A DNA stretch of 64,000 nucleotides from Haladaptatus caseinilyticus. Its GTDB lineage: Archaea; Halobacteriota; Halobacteria; Halobacteriales; Haladaptataceae. The translations under genes were made by a program, and so were the position numbers. The stretch covers positions 1,054,001 through 1,118,000 of the forward strand of contig NZ_CP111036.1 in NCBI RefSeq assembly GCF_026248685.1, read 5' to 3'. Shown here piece after piece: positions 36,587 to 45,675 of the stretch. The notes under the pieces are model-generated. The model was given only the letters and a program-made list of their open reading frames with translations. It made no database searches and was not told where the DNA came from. Within the stretch, counting starts at the first letter, position 1; each line of letters begins with the position of its first letter.

Positions 36587-37998
36587 TGAAAGAATACCAG
36601 ACAATCACGGAAATCAGCGGTCCGCTGGTGTTCGCCGAGGTTGACGAGCCGATCGGATACGACGAAATCGTCGAAATCGAGACACCTGACGGCGACACGC
36701 TGCGTGGACAGGTACTCGAATCGAGCGATGGTCTCGTCTCGATTCAGGTGTTCGAAGGAACCGAAGGTATCGACCGAAAGTCGTCGGTCCGATTCCTCGG
36801 CGAGACGATGAAGATGCCCGTTACGGAAGAACTCCTCGGGCGCGTGCTCGACGGGTCCGGCAACCCGATCGACGGCGGCCCGGAAATCATTCCGGACGAG
36901 CGTCGTGACATCGTCGGTGCAGCTATCAACCCGTACGCCCGCGAATATCCAGAAGAGTTCATCCAGACCGGCGTATCCGCTATCGACGGCATGAACACGC
37001 TGGTTCGTGGACAGAAACTGCCCATCTTCTCGGCATCCGGTCTTCCGCACAACGAACTCGCGCTCCAGATTGCGCGACAGGCAAGCGTGCCGGAAGAGGA
37101 CGATGGCGACGAAGACGGCGGAAGCGAATTCGCAGTTGTGTTCGGCGCGATGGGAATCACCGCCGAAGAGGCAAACGAGTTCATGGAGGACTTCGAGCGA
37201 ACCGGTGCGCTGGAACGCTCCGTGGTCTTCATGAACCTCGCGGACGACCCCGCAGTCGAGCGGACGGTCACGCCGCGTCTCGCGCTCACCACGGCGGAGT
37301 ACCTCGCGTTCGACAAGGATTACCACGTGCTGGTTATCCTGACGGACATGACCAACTACTGTGAGGCACTGCGTGAAATCGGTGCCGCACGTGAAGAGGT
37401 TCCGGGCCGTCGTGGCTATCCCGGATACATGTACACCGACCTTGCACAGCTGTACGAGCGCGCAGGTCGTATCGAAGGTCGTGAAGGGTCCGTCACGCAG
37501 ATTCCGATTCTCACGATGCCGGGCGACGACGACACGCACCCGATTCCCGACCTGACCGGGTACATTACCGAGGGTCAGATTTACATCGACCGTGACCTGA
37601 ACTCGCAGGGCATTCAACCGCCGATCAACCCGCTTCCGTCGCTGTCGCGCCTGATGGACGATGGTATCGGCGAAGGGCTCACCCGTGAGGACCACTCCGG
37701 CGTGTCCGACCAGATGTACGCCGCGTACGCACAGGGTGAGGACCTCCGTGACCTCGTGAACATCGTCGGTCGCGAAGCGCTGAGCGAACGTGACAACAAG
37801 TACCTCGACTTCGCTGACCAGTTCGAGAAGGAGTTCATCGATCAGGGATTCGAGACGAACCGAACCATCGAGGAGACCCTAACGATCGGCTGGGACCTGC
37901 TCAGCATGCTCCCGAAAGAGGAGCTCAACCGGATCGACGAGGAGTTCATCGAGAAGTACTACCCGGAAGAGCAGGCCGAAGAAGTCACGGCTGACTAA
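36586..37998 (+). CDS. atpB: A-type ATP synthase regulatory subunit B
   Basis: This 470-residue non-catalytic partner of A has a degenerate nucleotide loop ([20 protein letters not shown], without GKT), the alternate segment [15 protein letters not shown], and the typical start [20 protein letters not shown]. It overlaps atpA by one base and is followed by a 151-base gap with an inverted repeat before atpD. Confidence 0.96.
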   Translation: MKEYQTITEISGPLVFAEVDEPIGYDEIVEIETPDGDTLRGQVLESSDGLVSIQVFEGTEGIDRKSSVRFLGETMKMPVTEELLGRVLDGSGNPIDGGPEIIPDERRDIVGAAINPYAREYPEEFIQTGVSAIDGMNTLVRGQKLPIFSASGLPHNELALQIARQASVPEEDDGDEDGGSEFAVVFGAMGITAEEANEFMEDFERTGALERSVVFMNLADDPAVERTVTPRLALTTAEYLAFDKDYHVLVILTDMTNYCEALREIGAAREEVPGRRGYPGYMYTDLAQLYERAGRIEGREGSVTQIPILTMPGDDDTHPIPDLTGYITEGQIYIDRDLNSQGIQPPINPLPSLSRLMDDGIGEGLTREDHSGVSDQMYAAYAQGEDLRDLVNIVGREALSERDNKYLDFADQFEKEFIDQGFETNRTIEETLTIGWDLLSMLPKEELNRIDEEFIEKYYPEEQAEEVTAD

Positions 37999-38104
37999 AC
38001 CAGTTATTTCGTCCGATTTTTCGAACGTAGTTTGCGCAGAGACCACCGTCTTGCGTGTGTTCGGCCATCGATCTCGGTTCCAGAAACCCCGGCACCACGA
38101 ATCC

Positions 38105-38143
38105 TGACTGTAAAGAATTATCCCCATCGAGTTTTTACAGTCA
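38105..38143. repeat. Inverted repeat flanking the atpD promoter
   Basis: TGACTGTAAA (38105-38114) is the exact reverse complement of TTTACAGTCA (38134-38143), with a 19-base spacer. The spacer contains AATTATCC (38116-38123), a TATA-like word about 30 bases from the atpD ATG at 38150. The arrangement looks like an operator around a promoter, though an RNA hairpin is an alternative. Confidence 0.6.
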
Positions 38144-38149
38144 AGCAAG

Positions 38150-38842
38150 ATGGCCAAGGACGTCAAACCCACTCGGAAGGAACTGATGCAGATCGAAGAC
38201 CGCATCGACCTCTCCGAGCGGGGCCACGACACGCTGGAGAAGAAACGGGACGGACTCATCATGGAGTTCATGGACATCCTGGACCAAGCACAGGATGTTC
38301 GATCCGGCCTCGACGCGGATTACCAGCGCGCACAGCAGACCATCAACATGGCTCGCGCGATGGAGGGTGACGTGGCGGTTCGTGGAGCTGCCGCGGCACT
38401 ACAGGAACACCCGGAAATCACGACCGAGTCGAAGAACATCATGGGTGTCGTGGTTCCGCAGATCGAATCCTCGAAGGTCAAGAAGTCGCTCGACGAGCGG
38501 GGCTACGGCGTGCTCGGTACGAGCGCCCGCATCGACGAAACGGCGGACGCCTACGAGGAACTGCTCGAAAGCATCATCCTCGCCGCGGAGGTCGAGACGG
38601 CGATGAAGAAGATGCTCACCGAAATCGAGACGACCAAACGCCGTGTCAACGCACTCGAGTTCAAACTCCTGCCGGAGCTGTACGAAGCGCAGGACTACAT
38701 CGAGCAAAAACTCGAGGAACAAGAGCGCGAGGAGATCTTCCGGATGAAGAAGATCAAGGCCAAGAAGGAGGAGGAGGAGGACGAAGAGATGGAAGCCCGC
38801 GAACCGGAACGCGCGGAAGGCGAAGTTGCGGTTACGAGCTAA
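38150..38842 (+). CDS. atpD: A-type ATP synthase subunit D
   Basis: This 230-residue central-shaft subunit is a long antiparallel coiled coil (residues 1-70 and 135-205) with the family pattern [20 protein letters not shown] and [20 protein letters not shown]. The C-terminal tail is Glu/Lys-rich and halophile-specific. It is separated from atpB by 151 bases and may be transcribed partly from its own promoter. Confidence 0.94.
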   Translation: MAKDVKPTRKELMQIEDRIDLSERGHDTLEKKRDGLIMEFMDILDQAQDVRSGLDADYQRAQQTINMARAMEGDVAVRGAAAALQEHPEITTESKNIMGVVVPQIESSKVKKSLDERGYGVLGTSARIDETADAYEELLESIILAAEVETAMKKMLTEIETTKRRVNALEFKLLPELYEAQDYIEQKLEEQEREEIFRMKKIKAKKEEEEDEEMEAREPERAEGEVAVTS

Positions 38843-39206
38843 TCTCTACGAATTTTCTTCTGTGTTTCTCTGTTACCAGTAGCCACAGCTGTAAATTATA
38901 TTGCCAGCTTTTCAGGTAATAGTGGATAGCTCCGAGTGCAGACGTTGGGACGCTGTTGCTGGTGTCTATTCTCTCTATTGTTGGGTTCTGAGTTAGTACC
39001 AACATCTCCGGAGGTGATGCAACGGTGACTACGTTGGCAGAGGAGTTTTAAGGGTCGAAAAGATGCGAGCGAGGGCGTGGCCCAAGCGAGCGTGTCCTTT
39101 TTGGTCCAGATTTTTGCAAGGAGCGGTGCCCACAGCGAACGAGACGCAACGCGTCTCGTGAGTGAGCACACCCGACGCCGCAAAAAGGTGGGAACGAAAG
39201 GAGCGT
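38843..39206. other. 364-base gap between convergent atpD and ilvE
   Basis: The first half is AT-rich, with T-rich stretches after atpD that may end transcription. The second half (about 39060-39206) is an unusual repeat-like block, listed separately. I see no gene here. A minus-strand frame through it is Arg/Leu-rich and not halophile-like. Confidence 0.6.
39065..39200. repeat. Putative repetitive intergenic element with nested inverted repeats
   Basis: The block begins with tandem GCGAGCG words, contains TTTTTGC (39111-39117) facing GCAAAAA (39180-39186), and encloses a perfect hairpin ACGAGACGC/GCGTCTCGT (39139-39147 and 39151-39159, 3-base loop). I believe similar non-coding blocks recur between genes in related haloarchaea, but I cannot confirm this here. 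It may act as a terminator for ilvE or as a mobile REP-like element. Confidence 0.5.
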
Positions 39207-40136
39207 TTAAACGTACGTGAACCACTCTTCGTGGTCGTCAATGCGTCGGTTGACGAGGTCGAAGAATTTCGACTGGATTTCCTCGGTGACCGGGCCGCGG
39301 GTTCCGCTGCCGATTTCAACGTTATCGACCTGTCGGATTGGCGTGACCTCCGCCGCGCTGCCGGTAAAGAACAGTTCGTCTGCGGTGTGGAGTTCGCCGC
39401 GACTGATAGTCGCATCGTCGTGGACGGTGTAGCCCATCTCCTCGGCGATCGTGATGACGCTGTCGCGGGTGATACCATCGAGGATGCTCTGGGAGAGGCC
39501 GGGCGTGTAAATCTCACCGTCGCGCACGAGGAAGATGTTCTCGCCGGGACCTTCCGCGACGTTACCCTCCTTGTTCAGGACGATTGCCTCGACGAAGCCG
39601 TTTCGGCGGGCTTCCTCGCCAGCGAGGAGGCTGTTGACGTACAGACCGGTCGTCTTGGCGTTCGTCGGAATCTGGCTGGAGGAGTGTTTTCGCCACGAGG
39701 AAACCATCACTTTGACGCCGTTTTCGAGGGCGTCGTCGCCGAGGTACGCGCCCCACGGCCATGCGGCGATAGTTACGTCGGTCGGGCAGTCGCCGGGACT
39801 GACGCCGAGGCTGTCGTAGCCGTAGTATGCAATCGGTCGAATGTAACAGGAGTGGAGATCCTGTCGGTCGATAAGTTCGAGGGTAGCTTCCGTGAGTTCC
39901 TCCGGTTCGTACTCGATTTCCATGTTGTACGGTTTACAGGAGTCATACAGACGCTGAAGATGCTCTTCCCAGCGGAAAACCGCGGGACCGTTTTCCGTGT
40001 CGTAACAGCGAACCCCTTCGAAGACACCCGTTCCGTAATGTAGTCCGTGCGTGAGGACGTGGATTTTCGCGTCGTCCCAATCGACGAACTCGCCGTTCAT
40101 CCAAATGGTGTCCACATCCATCTCGTCAAAGCTCAT
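39207..40136 (-). CDS. ilvE: Branched-chain amino acid aminotransferase
   Basis: This PLP enzyme transaminates Leu, Ile and Val. The 309-residue protein contains LTHGLHYGTGVFEGVRCY near residue 35, the PLP-lysine region TNAKTTGLYVNSLLA (Lys about 163), and FTGSAAEVTPIRQVD with SGTRGPVTEEIQSKFF at the C-terminus. All these match class IV aminotransferases of the IlvE type. The start MSFDEMDVDTIWMNGEFVDW is typical. Confidence 0.95.
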   Translation of the reverse strand: MSFDEMDVDTIWMNGEFVDWDDAKIHVLTHGLHYGTGVFEGVRCYDTENGPAVFRWEEHLQRLYDSCKPYNMEIEYEPEELTEATLELIDRQDLHSCYIRPIAYYGYDSLGVSPGDCPTDVTIAAWPWGAYLGDDALENGVKVMVSSWRKHSSSQIPTNAKTTGLYVNSLLAGEEARRNGFVEAIVLNKEGNVAEGPGENIFLVRDGEIYTPGLSQSILDGITRDSVITIAEEMGYTVHDDATISRGELHTADELFFTGSAAEVTPIRQVDNVEIGSGTRGPVTEEIQSKFFDLVNRRIDDHEEWFTYV

Positions 40137-40307
40137 ACGTCAGTCCCATTGGAGGCCAAGGTAATCAGTTTTGGCGATTGTCTCCGAACGATTGTTCGGA
40201 ATTACTCGGGGGAGAGTAACCGGCAGGGAGTCACCGTTCCATGGTCGTCGCTCCGCGGTCGGATACGGAACGGAAAACTCGAACGAAGCGTCGAAAAACG
40301 AGATCGT

Positions 40308-40712
40308 TCAGCGACCCGCGGGTCGCCCGGTAGCGCGGCGATCCGAACGGCCGTGTAACCACGAGCCGAAAGCACCGCCGATGATGCCGGGGATTGCGGC
40401 AACGACGACGAACAGCACGCCGAAGCCGAACAGTCCGATGGCCGGAATCGGTCCTGCCATCAGTCCCAAAAGGGTCAGGAGCAGGAGTGCCACGATTGCC
40501 CCCGCAGCGGTTGCGACACCGCCGTTGAGCGCGCCGTCACCGAGTCTGCTCCCCGCGACGTATCCGGCTACGATGCCGCCGATAATGCCGGTCAAGCCAG
40601 CACCGACGATGGGAAGCGACATGTCGGTAAACGGAACGGCTGCTCCGCTGAGGAAACCAATGATGATTGTTGCGACGATTCCGTATACGACCGCTCTTAG
40701 TTTGAGGTCCAT
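40308..40712 (-). CDS. DUF5518 family small membrane protein
   Basis: This 134-residue protein (MDLKLRAVVYGIVATIIIGF...) has four Gly/Ala-rich hydrophobic helices and a short basic tail, as in haloarchaeal DUF5518 proteins. The function is unknown. The ATG at 40712 is preferred over upstream in-frame starts, which add a non-hydrophobic leader without support. Confidence 0.78.
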   Translation of the reverse strand: MDLKLRAVVYGIVATIIIGFLSGAAVPFTDMSLPIVGAGLTGIIGGIVAGYVAGSRLGDGALNGGVATAAGAIVALLLLTLLGLMAGPIPAIGLFGFGVLFVVVAAIPGIIGGAFGSWLHGRSDRRATGRPAGR

Positions 40713-40848
40713 ACATGTAGTATGGATTTGTGAATCGATGAACATTTTTCATAATTACGAGACGTATTTAGACATTGCTGCAATTGGGCGGGAGAAATTC
40801 CGTTACGGAAGGGATGCGTTGCGCTCTCGGTAGAGGAAGGCGGACTAT

Positions 40849-41508
40849 TTATGCTAACGCTTCGATGATCTGTGCGCCTTCGAGATACGGGAATCCATGG
40901 CGCTCCGCGTATGCTCGTGCGTCTTCGGGTGAAAGCGCGCCGCCTGTCTGGTCGTCTAGCATCTCACAGACGACGACAGCGGGGGGCTGTCCTGCCGCTT
41001 TCGCCAGCACGATTCCGAGTTCGGTGTGGCCTCGTCGTTCGTCGAGAAGGCCAGGTGCGGCCCGTAAAAGGTGGACGTGCCCCGGTGCGCGGAACTCATC
41101 TGCGAAGTTCAGTTCGTGGGGAGTATTCGCGGCTTTCGCCAGTTCGGTAATCGTCAGAGAGCGGTCATCGTCGGTAATGCCGGTGTAGGTGTCGCGGTGG
41201 TTTACCGTCAGGGAAAACGAAGACCGGGAGTCATAGCCGAGTTCGTGGCCTTCGCTCGCGGGGTGGTCGATAACATCGTCCATATACGCGAGGTCGAAGG
41301 CATCTGCGACGTCGTGTGAGAGTGCGACGCAAATCAGTCCTCCGGCGTCGTTGCGAAGTCGGGAGACGGCATCCGATGTGACTGCTCCCGCAGGATAGAT
41401 GAGGTCGGTTTCACCTTCACGGTCGGCGGCGTCGTGGACGAGCAGGGGAGAACCCTTACGGAACTGCTCGATTGCTTGCTCGACCGTCGTGGGTGTGGTC
41501 TTGTTCAT
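40849..41508 (-). CDS. ribB: 3,4-dihydroxy-2-butanone-4-phosphate synthase
   Basis: This enzyme makes the four-carbon unit of riboflavin from ribulose-5-phosphate. The 219-residue protein has [20 protein letters not shown] (the acidic metal-binding loop), [12 protein letters not shown], and [12 protein letters not shown] with [16 protein letters not shown]. Its ATG overlaps the upstream rbkR stop by 4 bases. Confidence 0.95.
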   Translation of the reverse strand: MNKTTPTTVEQAIEQFRKGSPLLVHDAADREGETDLIYPAGAVTSDAVSRLRNDAGGLICVALSHDVADAFDLAYMDDVIDHPASEGHELGYDSRSSFSLTVNHRDTYTGITDDDRSLTITELAKAANTPHELNFADEFRAPGHVHLLRAAPGLLDERRGHTELGIVLAKAAGQPPAVVVCEMLDDQTGGALSPEDARAYAERHGFPYLEGAQIIEALA

Positions 41509-42209
41509 GGTGCCTCCTCAACGTGGACCGTTACGTGATCGTCGTCGCTCAGTTCGAGTTCGTCACGGAGTTTTGCTGGCGCGATGAGTTCCAACTGCTT
41601 TTCGTCGTGGTGGGTTCGTTCGGGCGTGATGACGTGGGCGTGCTCGTACGAGTCCCCATTCGTTGTTTCGATAGCCGCGGGGTAGCAAACTGCAGGGCCA
41701 TACGTTCGCTCGCCGTCTTCCCAGCCATCGATTGGAACTGGGTCAAGTGCGTCCATCGCGGACCGGGAGCGAGCGCTTTCGGCCGTCAGTTCGACGTTTA
41801 ACGTGCCGGGGAACGGTTCGTAGCCCAATCGGTCCATGAACTGTTCCATATATCCCGACAGTGAAATGTAGTGACGACCTTCCCCCATGCCGCCGGTAAC
41901 CGTGCCGGAGAGATCGACGCCGGAGAGGTTTTCGAAGATACGCCGATAGTCCTCGTACTCGCGTTTCAGTTCCCACTCGCCGTCGTCGGTGATGGCGACC
42001 CACTGACCGTTACTGACTATTTCGCGGGTGATGAGACCCGCATCGTCCAATCGCTGGAGGCGACGAGAGGCCGTCTGATTGGAGGCATCAAGACGGTCGG
42101 CGAGGTCCGCACACGACACTTTGACCTCGCTCTCGAGTGCACCATCGATGGCGAGCAGTTTCAGAGCGGCGAGTTCGTCGTACCCGACCACGAGCGATGT
42201 CGCTGGCAT
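41505..42209 (-). CDS. CTP-dependent riboflavin kinase fused to winged-helix regulator (RbkR type)
   Basis: The 234-residue protein has an N-terminal winged helix (about residues 1-85, [20 protein letters not shown]) and a C-terminal DUF120 CTP-dependent riboflavin kinase domain with [15 protein letters not shown] and [12 protein letters not shown]. It makes FMN and, as a transcription factor of the RbkR type, probably controls riboflavin genes. It is the first gene of the rbkR-ribB pair, with GTTTAAGT at 42233-42240 about 27 bases upstream of the ATG (leaderless). Confidence 0.92.
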   Translation of the reverse strand: MPATSLVVGYDELAALKLLAIDGALESEVKVSCADLADRLDASNQTASRRLQRLDDAGLITREIVSNGQWVAITDDGEWELKREYEDYRRIFENLSGVDLSGTVTGGMGEGRHYISLSGYMEQFMDRLGYEPFPGTLNVELTAESARSRSAMDALDPVPIDGWEDGERTYGPAVCYPAAIETTNGDSYEHAHVITPERTHHDEKQLELIAPAKLRDELELSDDDHVTVHVEEAP

Positions 42210-42232
42210 ACTCGGTATTCAGTGCTTCGTTC

Positions 42233-42240
42233 GTTTAAGT
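42233..42240 (-). promoter_or_regulatory. TATA box of the riboflavin operon
   Basis: ACTTAAAC on the minus strand lies about 27 bases before the rbkR ATG. Autoregulation by RbkR would act near here, but I cannot identify its operator with certainty. Confidence 0.5.
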
Positions 42241-42353
42241 ATGCCGGAAGCGATATGCATAACAGAAGTGTGATGGAGTGGGACGGAGCCCCACAGTTGG
42301 AATAACACCTACTGTGTGACGATATCTAAGTTTGCTGGTTTTCAACGCCACGA

Positions 42354-42369
42354 GGGGGCATTTGCCCCC
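42354..42369. repeat. Compact palindrome between rbkR and amylase genes
   Basis: GGGGGC-ATTT-GCCCCC is a perfect 6-base-arm hairpin in the AT-rich divergent region. It could be an operator or an RNA hairpin; no adjacent T-run marks it as a terminator. Confidence 0.55.
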
Positions 42370-42448
42370 AATATACCTATCGAAATTATTGGAATTTAAT
42401 TGAAAATTGGCTAGTTTAATGTATGTTGTGATAGTACATCATAGATGT

Positions 42449-43813
42449 ATGAAGGCAGAGGATAACACACAATGTGATACCGATGTTCAAAATGGGCAAG
42501 ACGCAGACGAGGAGAGCAGGGAAGCATCCGACGAACCGAGCGCTCGGCGTCCGGACTTGACGCGCCGTGCGTTCGTCGGGGGACTTTCAGTCGCCGGACT
42601 CGGTGTTGGGTTATCCGAACTCACGGGGCGAACGGAAGCTGCGGGTGAACCGGTCCATTTCCAATACTTCCACGAGACGTGGCCGACGATCACGAACAAC
42701 CTCTCGAAGGTCGCCGACAGAGGCTACGATGCGATTTGGATACAGGCACCACAAAAGAGCGACCTGACGTGGGGGGACCAGAACGGCCGCAACGATCCTC
42801 CACTCGGCTATCAACCGGTGGATTTCACCACGTTCGACAGCGAGTTCGGAACGGAGGCCGACCTCCAGGCACTCATCGATGAAGTCCACAACCACGGACT
42901 CGAAGTGTACGTCGATTGCGTGATGAACCACATGGCGACGGGATACGACTACGATTTCCCTCGTTTTTCGTACAACGATTTTCATCACTGCGTCGGGTCC
43001 ATCGACGACTGGAACGACGACCATCAGGTCGAACACGGCGAACTCCTCGGCCTCCCCGACCTCGCACAGTACGACAGGTCCACCTCCGACTACGTCCGTG
43101 GGGAACTGATGAACTACATGGAGAAGATAGCCTCCTTCGGTGCGGACGGCTATCGCTACGACGCGGTCAAGCACGTCGAGGAGAAGTACTGGCGCGATTA
43201 CGCCAATCCCAAGGCCGACGAACTCGGAATGGCCCGAATCGGCGAGGTGTTCGACGGAAGCGTGGATTACGTTCAAGGCTACATCGACACGGGAATGGAC
43301 GCCTTCGATTATCCACTGTACTACGTACTCCACGACGTGTTCTCCGGCGGCGACATGAGCCGTCTTCAGGGCGCGGGCGTCGTGGCACAAGATCCGTGGC
43401 ACGCCCACCCCTTCGTGCAGAACCACGACGAGGGAGCGCCTTCGCAGTATTATCTCGCCCACGCGTTCGTTCTCACCAGCGAGGGCACGCCCATGATTTA
43501 CAACCTTTACCCGAACGCCATTTTGGACGACAGCGACGTCAACAACATGGTGTGGACCAAAAAGAACCTCGCAGGCGGCGAGACCTACTGGCGACACGCT
43601 GACGGTGACCTTGCGGTCTACGAGCGATACAATAACTTACTCGTCGGCATCAACAATGGCGGCGGTTCCCGCACCCAGTCGGTGTACACCTCGTGGACGA
43701 GCACGACGCTCAAGGATTACAGCGGAACGAGCAGTGACATCACGACCGACGGAAACGGCTGGGTTGATATTACGGTTCCATCGGAGGGCTGGGTGTTCTA
43801 CGCGCCGTATTGA
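42449..43813 (+). CDS. Tat-exported alpha-amylase (GH13)
   Basis: This 454-residue enzyme is predicted to hydrolyse starch-like alpha-1,4-glucans outside the cell. The N-terminus (about residues 1-50) has an acidic stretch, then the Tat motif LTRRAFVGGLSVAGLGVGL. The GH13 barrel shows VDCVMNHMA (region I), GYRYDAVKHV with the nucleophile Asp (region II), RIGEVFDG with the acid/base Glu (region III) and FVQNHDE (region IV). A C-terminal beta domain follows. There is no carbohydrate-binding module. The ATG at 42449 is chosen because upstream codons are AT-rich and non-acidic; the TATA-like GTTTAAT at 42414-42420 supports it. Confidence 0.9.
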   Translation: MKAEDNTQCDTDVQNGQDADEESREASDEPSARRPDLTRRAFVGGLSVAGLGVGLSELTGRTEAAGEPVHFQYFHETWPTITNNLSKVADRGYDAIWIQAPQKSDLTWGDQNGRNDPPLGYQPVDFTTFDSEFGTEADLQALIDEVHNHGLEVYVDCVMNHMATGYDYDFPRFSYNDFHHCVGSIDDWNDDHQVEHGELLGLPDLAQYDRSTSDYVRGELMNYMEKIASFGADGYRYDAVKHVEEKYWRDYANPKADELGMARIGEVFDGSVDYVQGYIDTGMDAFDYPLYYVLHDVFSGGDMSRLQGAGVVAQDPWHAHPFVQNHDEGAPSQYYLAHAFVLTSEGTPMIYNLYPNAILDDSDVNNMVWTKKNLAGGETYWRHADGDLAVYERYNNLLVGINNGGGSRTQSVYTSWTSTTLKDYSGTSSDITTDGNGWVDITVPSEGWVFYAPY

Positions 43814-43825
43814 ATCGGAACGGAA

Positions 43826-44869
43826 TCAATTGGTCTTTTTCCACTCCCCAGTTATCGAATCGCGCGCCCAGAACTCGCTATCCTTCTTTAGCTTTGGAAC
43901 CCACGTGTCGTCGGTTTTCGAGAGCAGTGCGACCCGCGAGGCAGGAACCTGTTTTAGCACGTCGTGGTCGGGCATGTGCTCTTGGACCCTCTCCGTGAAC
44001 GCCACGACCTCCTCGTGGTCTAACATCGCCGAGCGGTCGAGGCGGCCGCGCGAGTGGCCGACGTGCATATACGCCTTGAGTTCCACGAAATCCGGGTCAG
44101 CACGCTCGTAGAAACCGGCGTACCAATCCGGATTTTCCACGTTCTCGCCGCCGACGAGCGTGGTTCGCAGGACTGTTCTTGTATCCTCTTTCTCAGCGAG
44201 CACGTCCATCGTGTCGATGAGTTTCTCCCACGCATCGTCGTCCACCGCGCGAACCACGCGGTCGAAAGTGGCCCGGTCAGCGGCGTCCACACTAACGTAG
44301 AGTTGTGTCGGGTCGCACTCCGCCAGCATCTCGGGGTCCGTTCCGTTGCTGACGAGGAAAGTGGTGATATCCCGGTCGTGAAACGCTTCGATGAGTTCCG
44401 GCAAGTAGGGATATAGCGTCGGTTCCCCGTCGAGGCTGATCGCCACGTGACGCGGTTCCATCGACTCCTCGAAGACTTCGCGTGGGACATCGTCGTTGCC
44501 GCCGAACCCCGAGAGGAGTCGTCGCTGGAGGCGGATGCTCGCGTCGACGACAGCCTCCGGGTCGTCCCACTCGACATCGCCGAGTTCGTAGGAATGACCA
44601 CGGTGGTCGCGCCAACAGAAGACACAGCGTTCGTTGCATTTCACAACCGGCGTCATCTGGATGCAACGGTGGGACTCGATGCCGTAGAAGATGTTTTTGT
44701 AACACTTCCCCTCACCCCGCAGGGCGTTTGCCGTCCACCCGCAAGTTTGGGCGGCGGTGTGATTCTCGCTGTGGTAGTCCGGGTTGTCTACCTGTTTTGG
44801 CCCATCATCGGAGTGCTTCGAGTTCTGGTTGCTCGTCGAGGTTTCCTCGACGGTGTCCGATTCGCTCAT
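43826..44869 (-). CDS. taw1: tRNA 4-demethylwyosine synthase (Taw1/TYW1)
   Basis: This radical SAM enzyme builds the tricyclic ring of wyosine at G37 of tRNA-Phe using pyruvate. The 347-residue protein has two cysteine sets: Cys43, Cys56 and Cys69, evenly spaced by 13, for the second Fe-S cluster, and CNERCVFCW (Cys78, Cys82, Cys85) for the SAM cluster. It also has ISLDGEPTLYPYLPELIEAF. The start MSESDTVEETSTSN at 44869 is preferred over a start seven codons upstream. An acidic N-terminal extension of about 35 residues is halophile-specific. Confidence 0.95.
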   Translation of the reverse strand: MSESDTVEETSTSNQNSKHSDDGPKQVDNPDYHSENHTAAQTCGWTANALRGEGKCYKNIFYGIESHRCIQMTPVVKCNERCVFCWRDHRGHSYELGDVEWDDPEAVVDASIRLQRRLLSGFGGNDDVPREVFEESMEPRHVAISLDGEPTLYPYLPELIEAFHDRDITTFLVSNGTDPEMLAECDPTQLYVSVDAADRATFDRVVRAVDDDAWEKLIDTMDVLAEKEDTRTVLRTTLVGGENVENPDWYAGFYERADPDFVELKAYMHVGHSRGRLDRSAMLDHEEVVAFTERVQEHMPDHDVLKQVPASRVALLSKTDDTWVPKLKKDSEFWARDSITGEWKKTN

Positions 44870-44995
44870 TGTAGGGGGAATGTCGTCCAATCGTAAAACG
44901 TTCTTTCCTCTGTTCCGGATTCGGGTTCGGACCTGTCTTCCCTTTCAAACGATACTCTCACAATCCCTTTACCGATAGCCAACACTTGTTCGACC

Positions 44996-45334
44996 ATGAC
45001 TTTCGACCCGGACCAGCTCGAAGCGCGGCTGATGAGCCACGGCGTCTACGTTACGTCGCTCGAAACCGACGACGAACGAATCGAAGTCGAGTACGAATCC
45101 ATCAAGGCAGGACAGGCAGGCGTCGTTCCGCACAGGGAAGTCGGGCGCGTCATCAACGTGGTTCGTGAGTTGACCGAAGTCGAACGAAACCTTCGCGGGT
45201 CGGTGACCGACCTCGATGGCAAGCAGATAGGACGTTGGCATGCCGAGTCCGAATGGCTCCGGGCGCTCGAAAACGACGAGCTGTCCGAGGTCGATTTCTC
45301 CCAACGTGTTATCGAGAGCATCGACGACTCGTAG
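44996..45334 (+). CDS. Conserved haloarchaeal small protein, unknown function
   Basis: This acidic 112-residue protein (MTFDPDQLEARLMSHGVYVT...) has alternating strands and helices and no recognised motif. The TATA-like CCTTTACC at about 44964-44971 gives leaderless spacing. It is divergent from taw1. I do not recognise a family with confidence. Confidence 0.75.
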   Translation: MTFDPDQLEARLMSHGVYVTSLETDDERIEVEYESIKAGQAGVVPHREVGRVINVVRELTEVERNLRGSVTDLDGKQIGRWHAESEWLRALENDELSEVDFSQRVIESIDDS

Positions 45335-45675
45335 CGGGAGTGTCGGTTACTCCGTTGGGAGGTCTTGCTGTGGAAAACCGTTCGCTCGGACAGTTTGTGT
45401 CTGGTTTTGTATAACCTCGTTCAATATTCTGAATATTCCTAGACGCCTTTCCGAAACGATACCGCCGCAACTTCGAATGAAAATTACGTTTAGTTTGCTG
45501 GCGGTTCGGGGTACTCGGTTAGTGCGACGTGACGAGCACAACGACCCGTTCCTGACGTTCGCGGATATATTGCGCTGGTGGGGACGGACCGTTCGGTGAA
45601 GGGGAGACGACCACACGAGGAAAGTTGATAGTTGCGCGAGACGATACTACGTAGTGCGATTGCGCGGGGGTTTCA
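45335..45675. other. 341-base intergenic region before tatC
   Basis: This moderately AT-rich stretch holds TATA-like words at about 45405-45412 and a CTACGTAG palindrome near 45646-45653, close to the tatC start. I find no ORF with halophile composition and no stable hairpin. It probably carries the tatC promoter. Confidence 0.45.

Noticed and set aside
38896-39225. Minus-strand frame of 109 codons downstream of ilvE
   Set aside because: It runs through the repeat-like block, is Arg/Leu-rich and basic, and has no start signal.
45347-45616. Minus-strand frame of 89 codons before tatC
   Set aside because: Its composition is basic with many Arg and Ser, and no promoter or ribosome site is seen.
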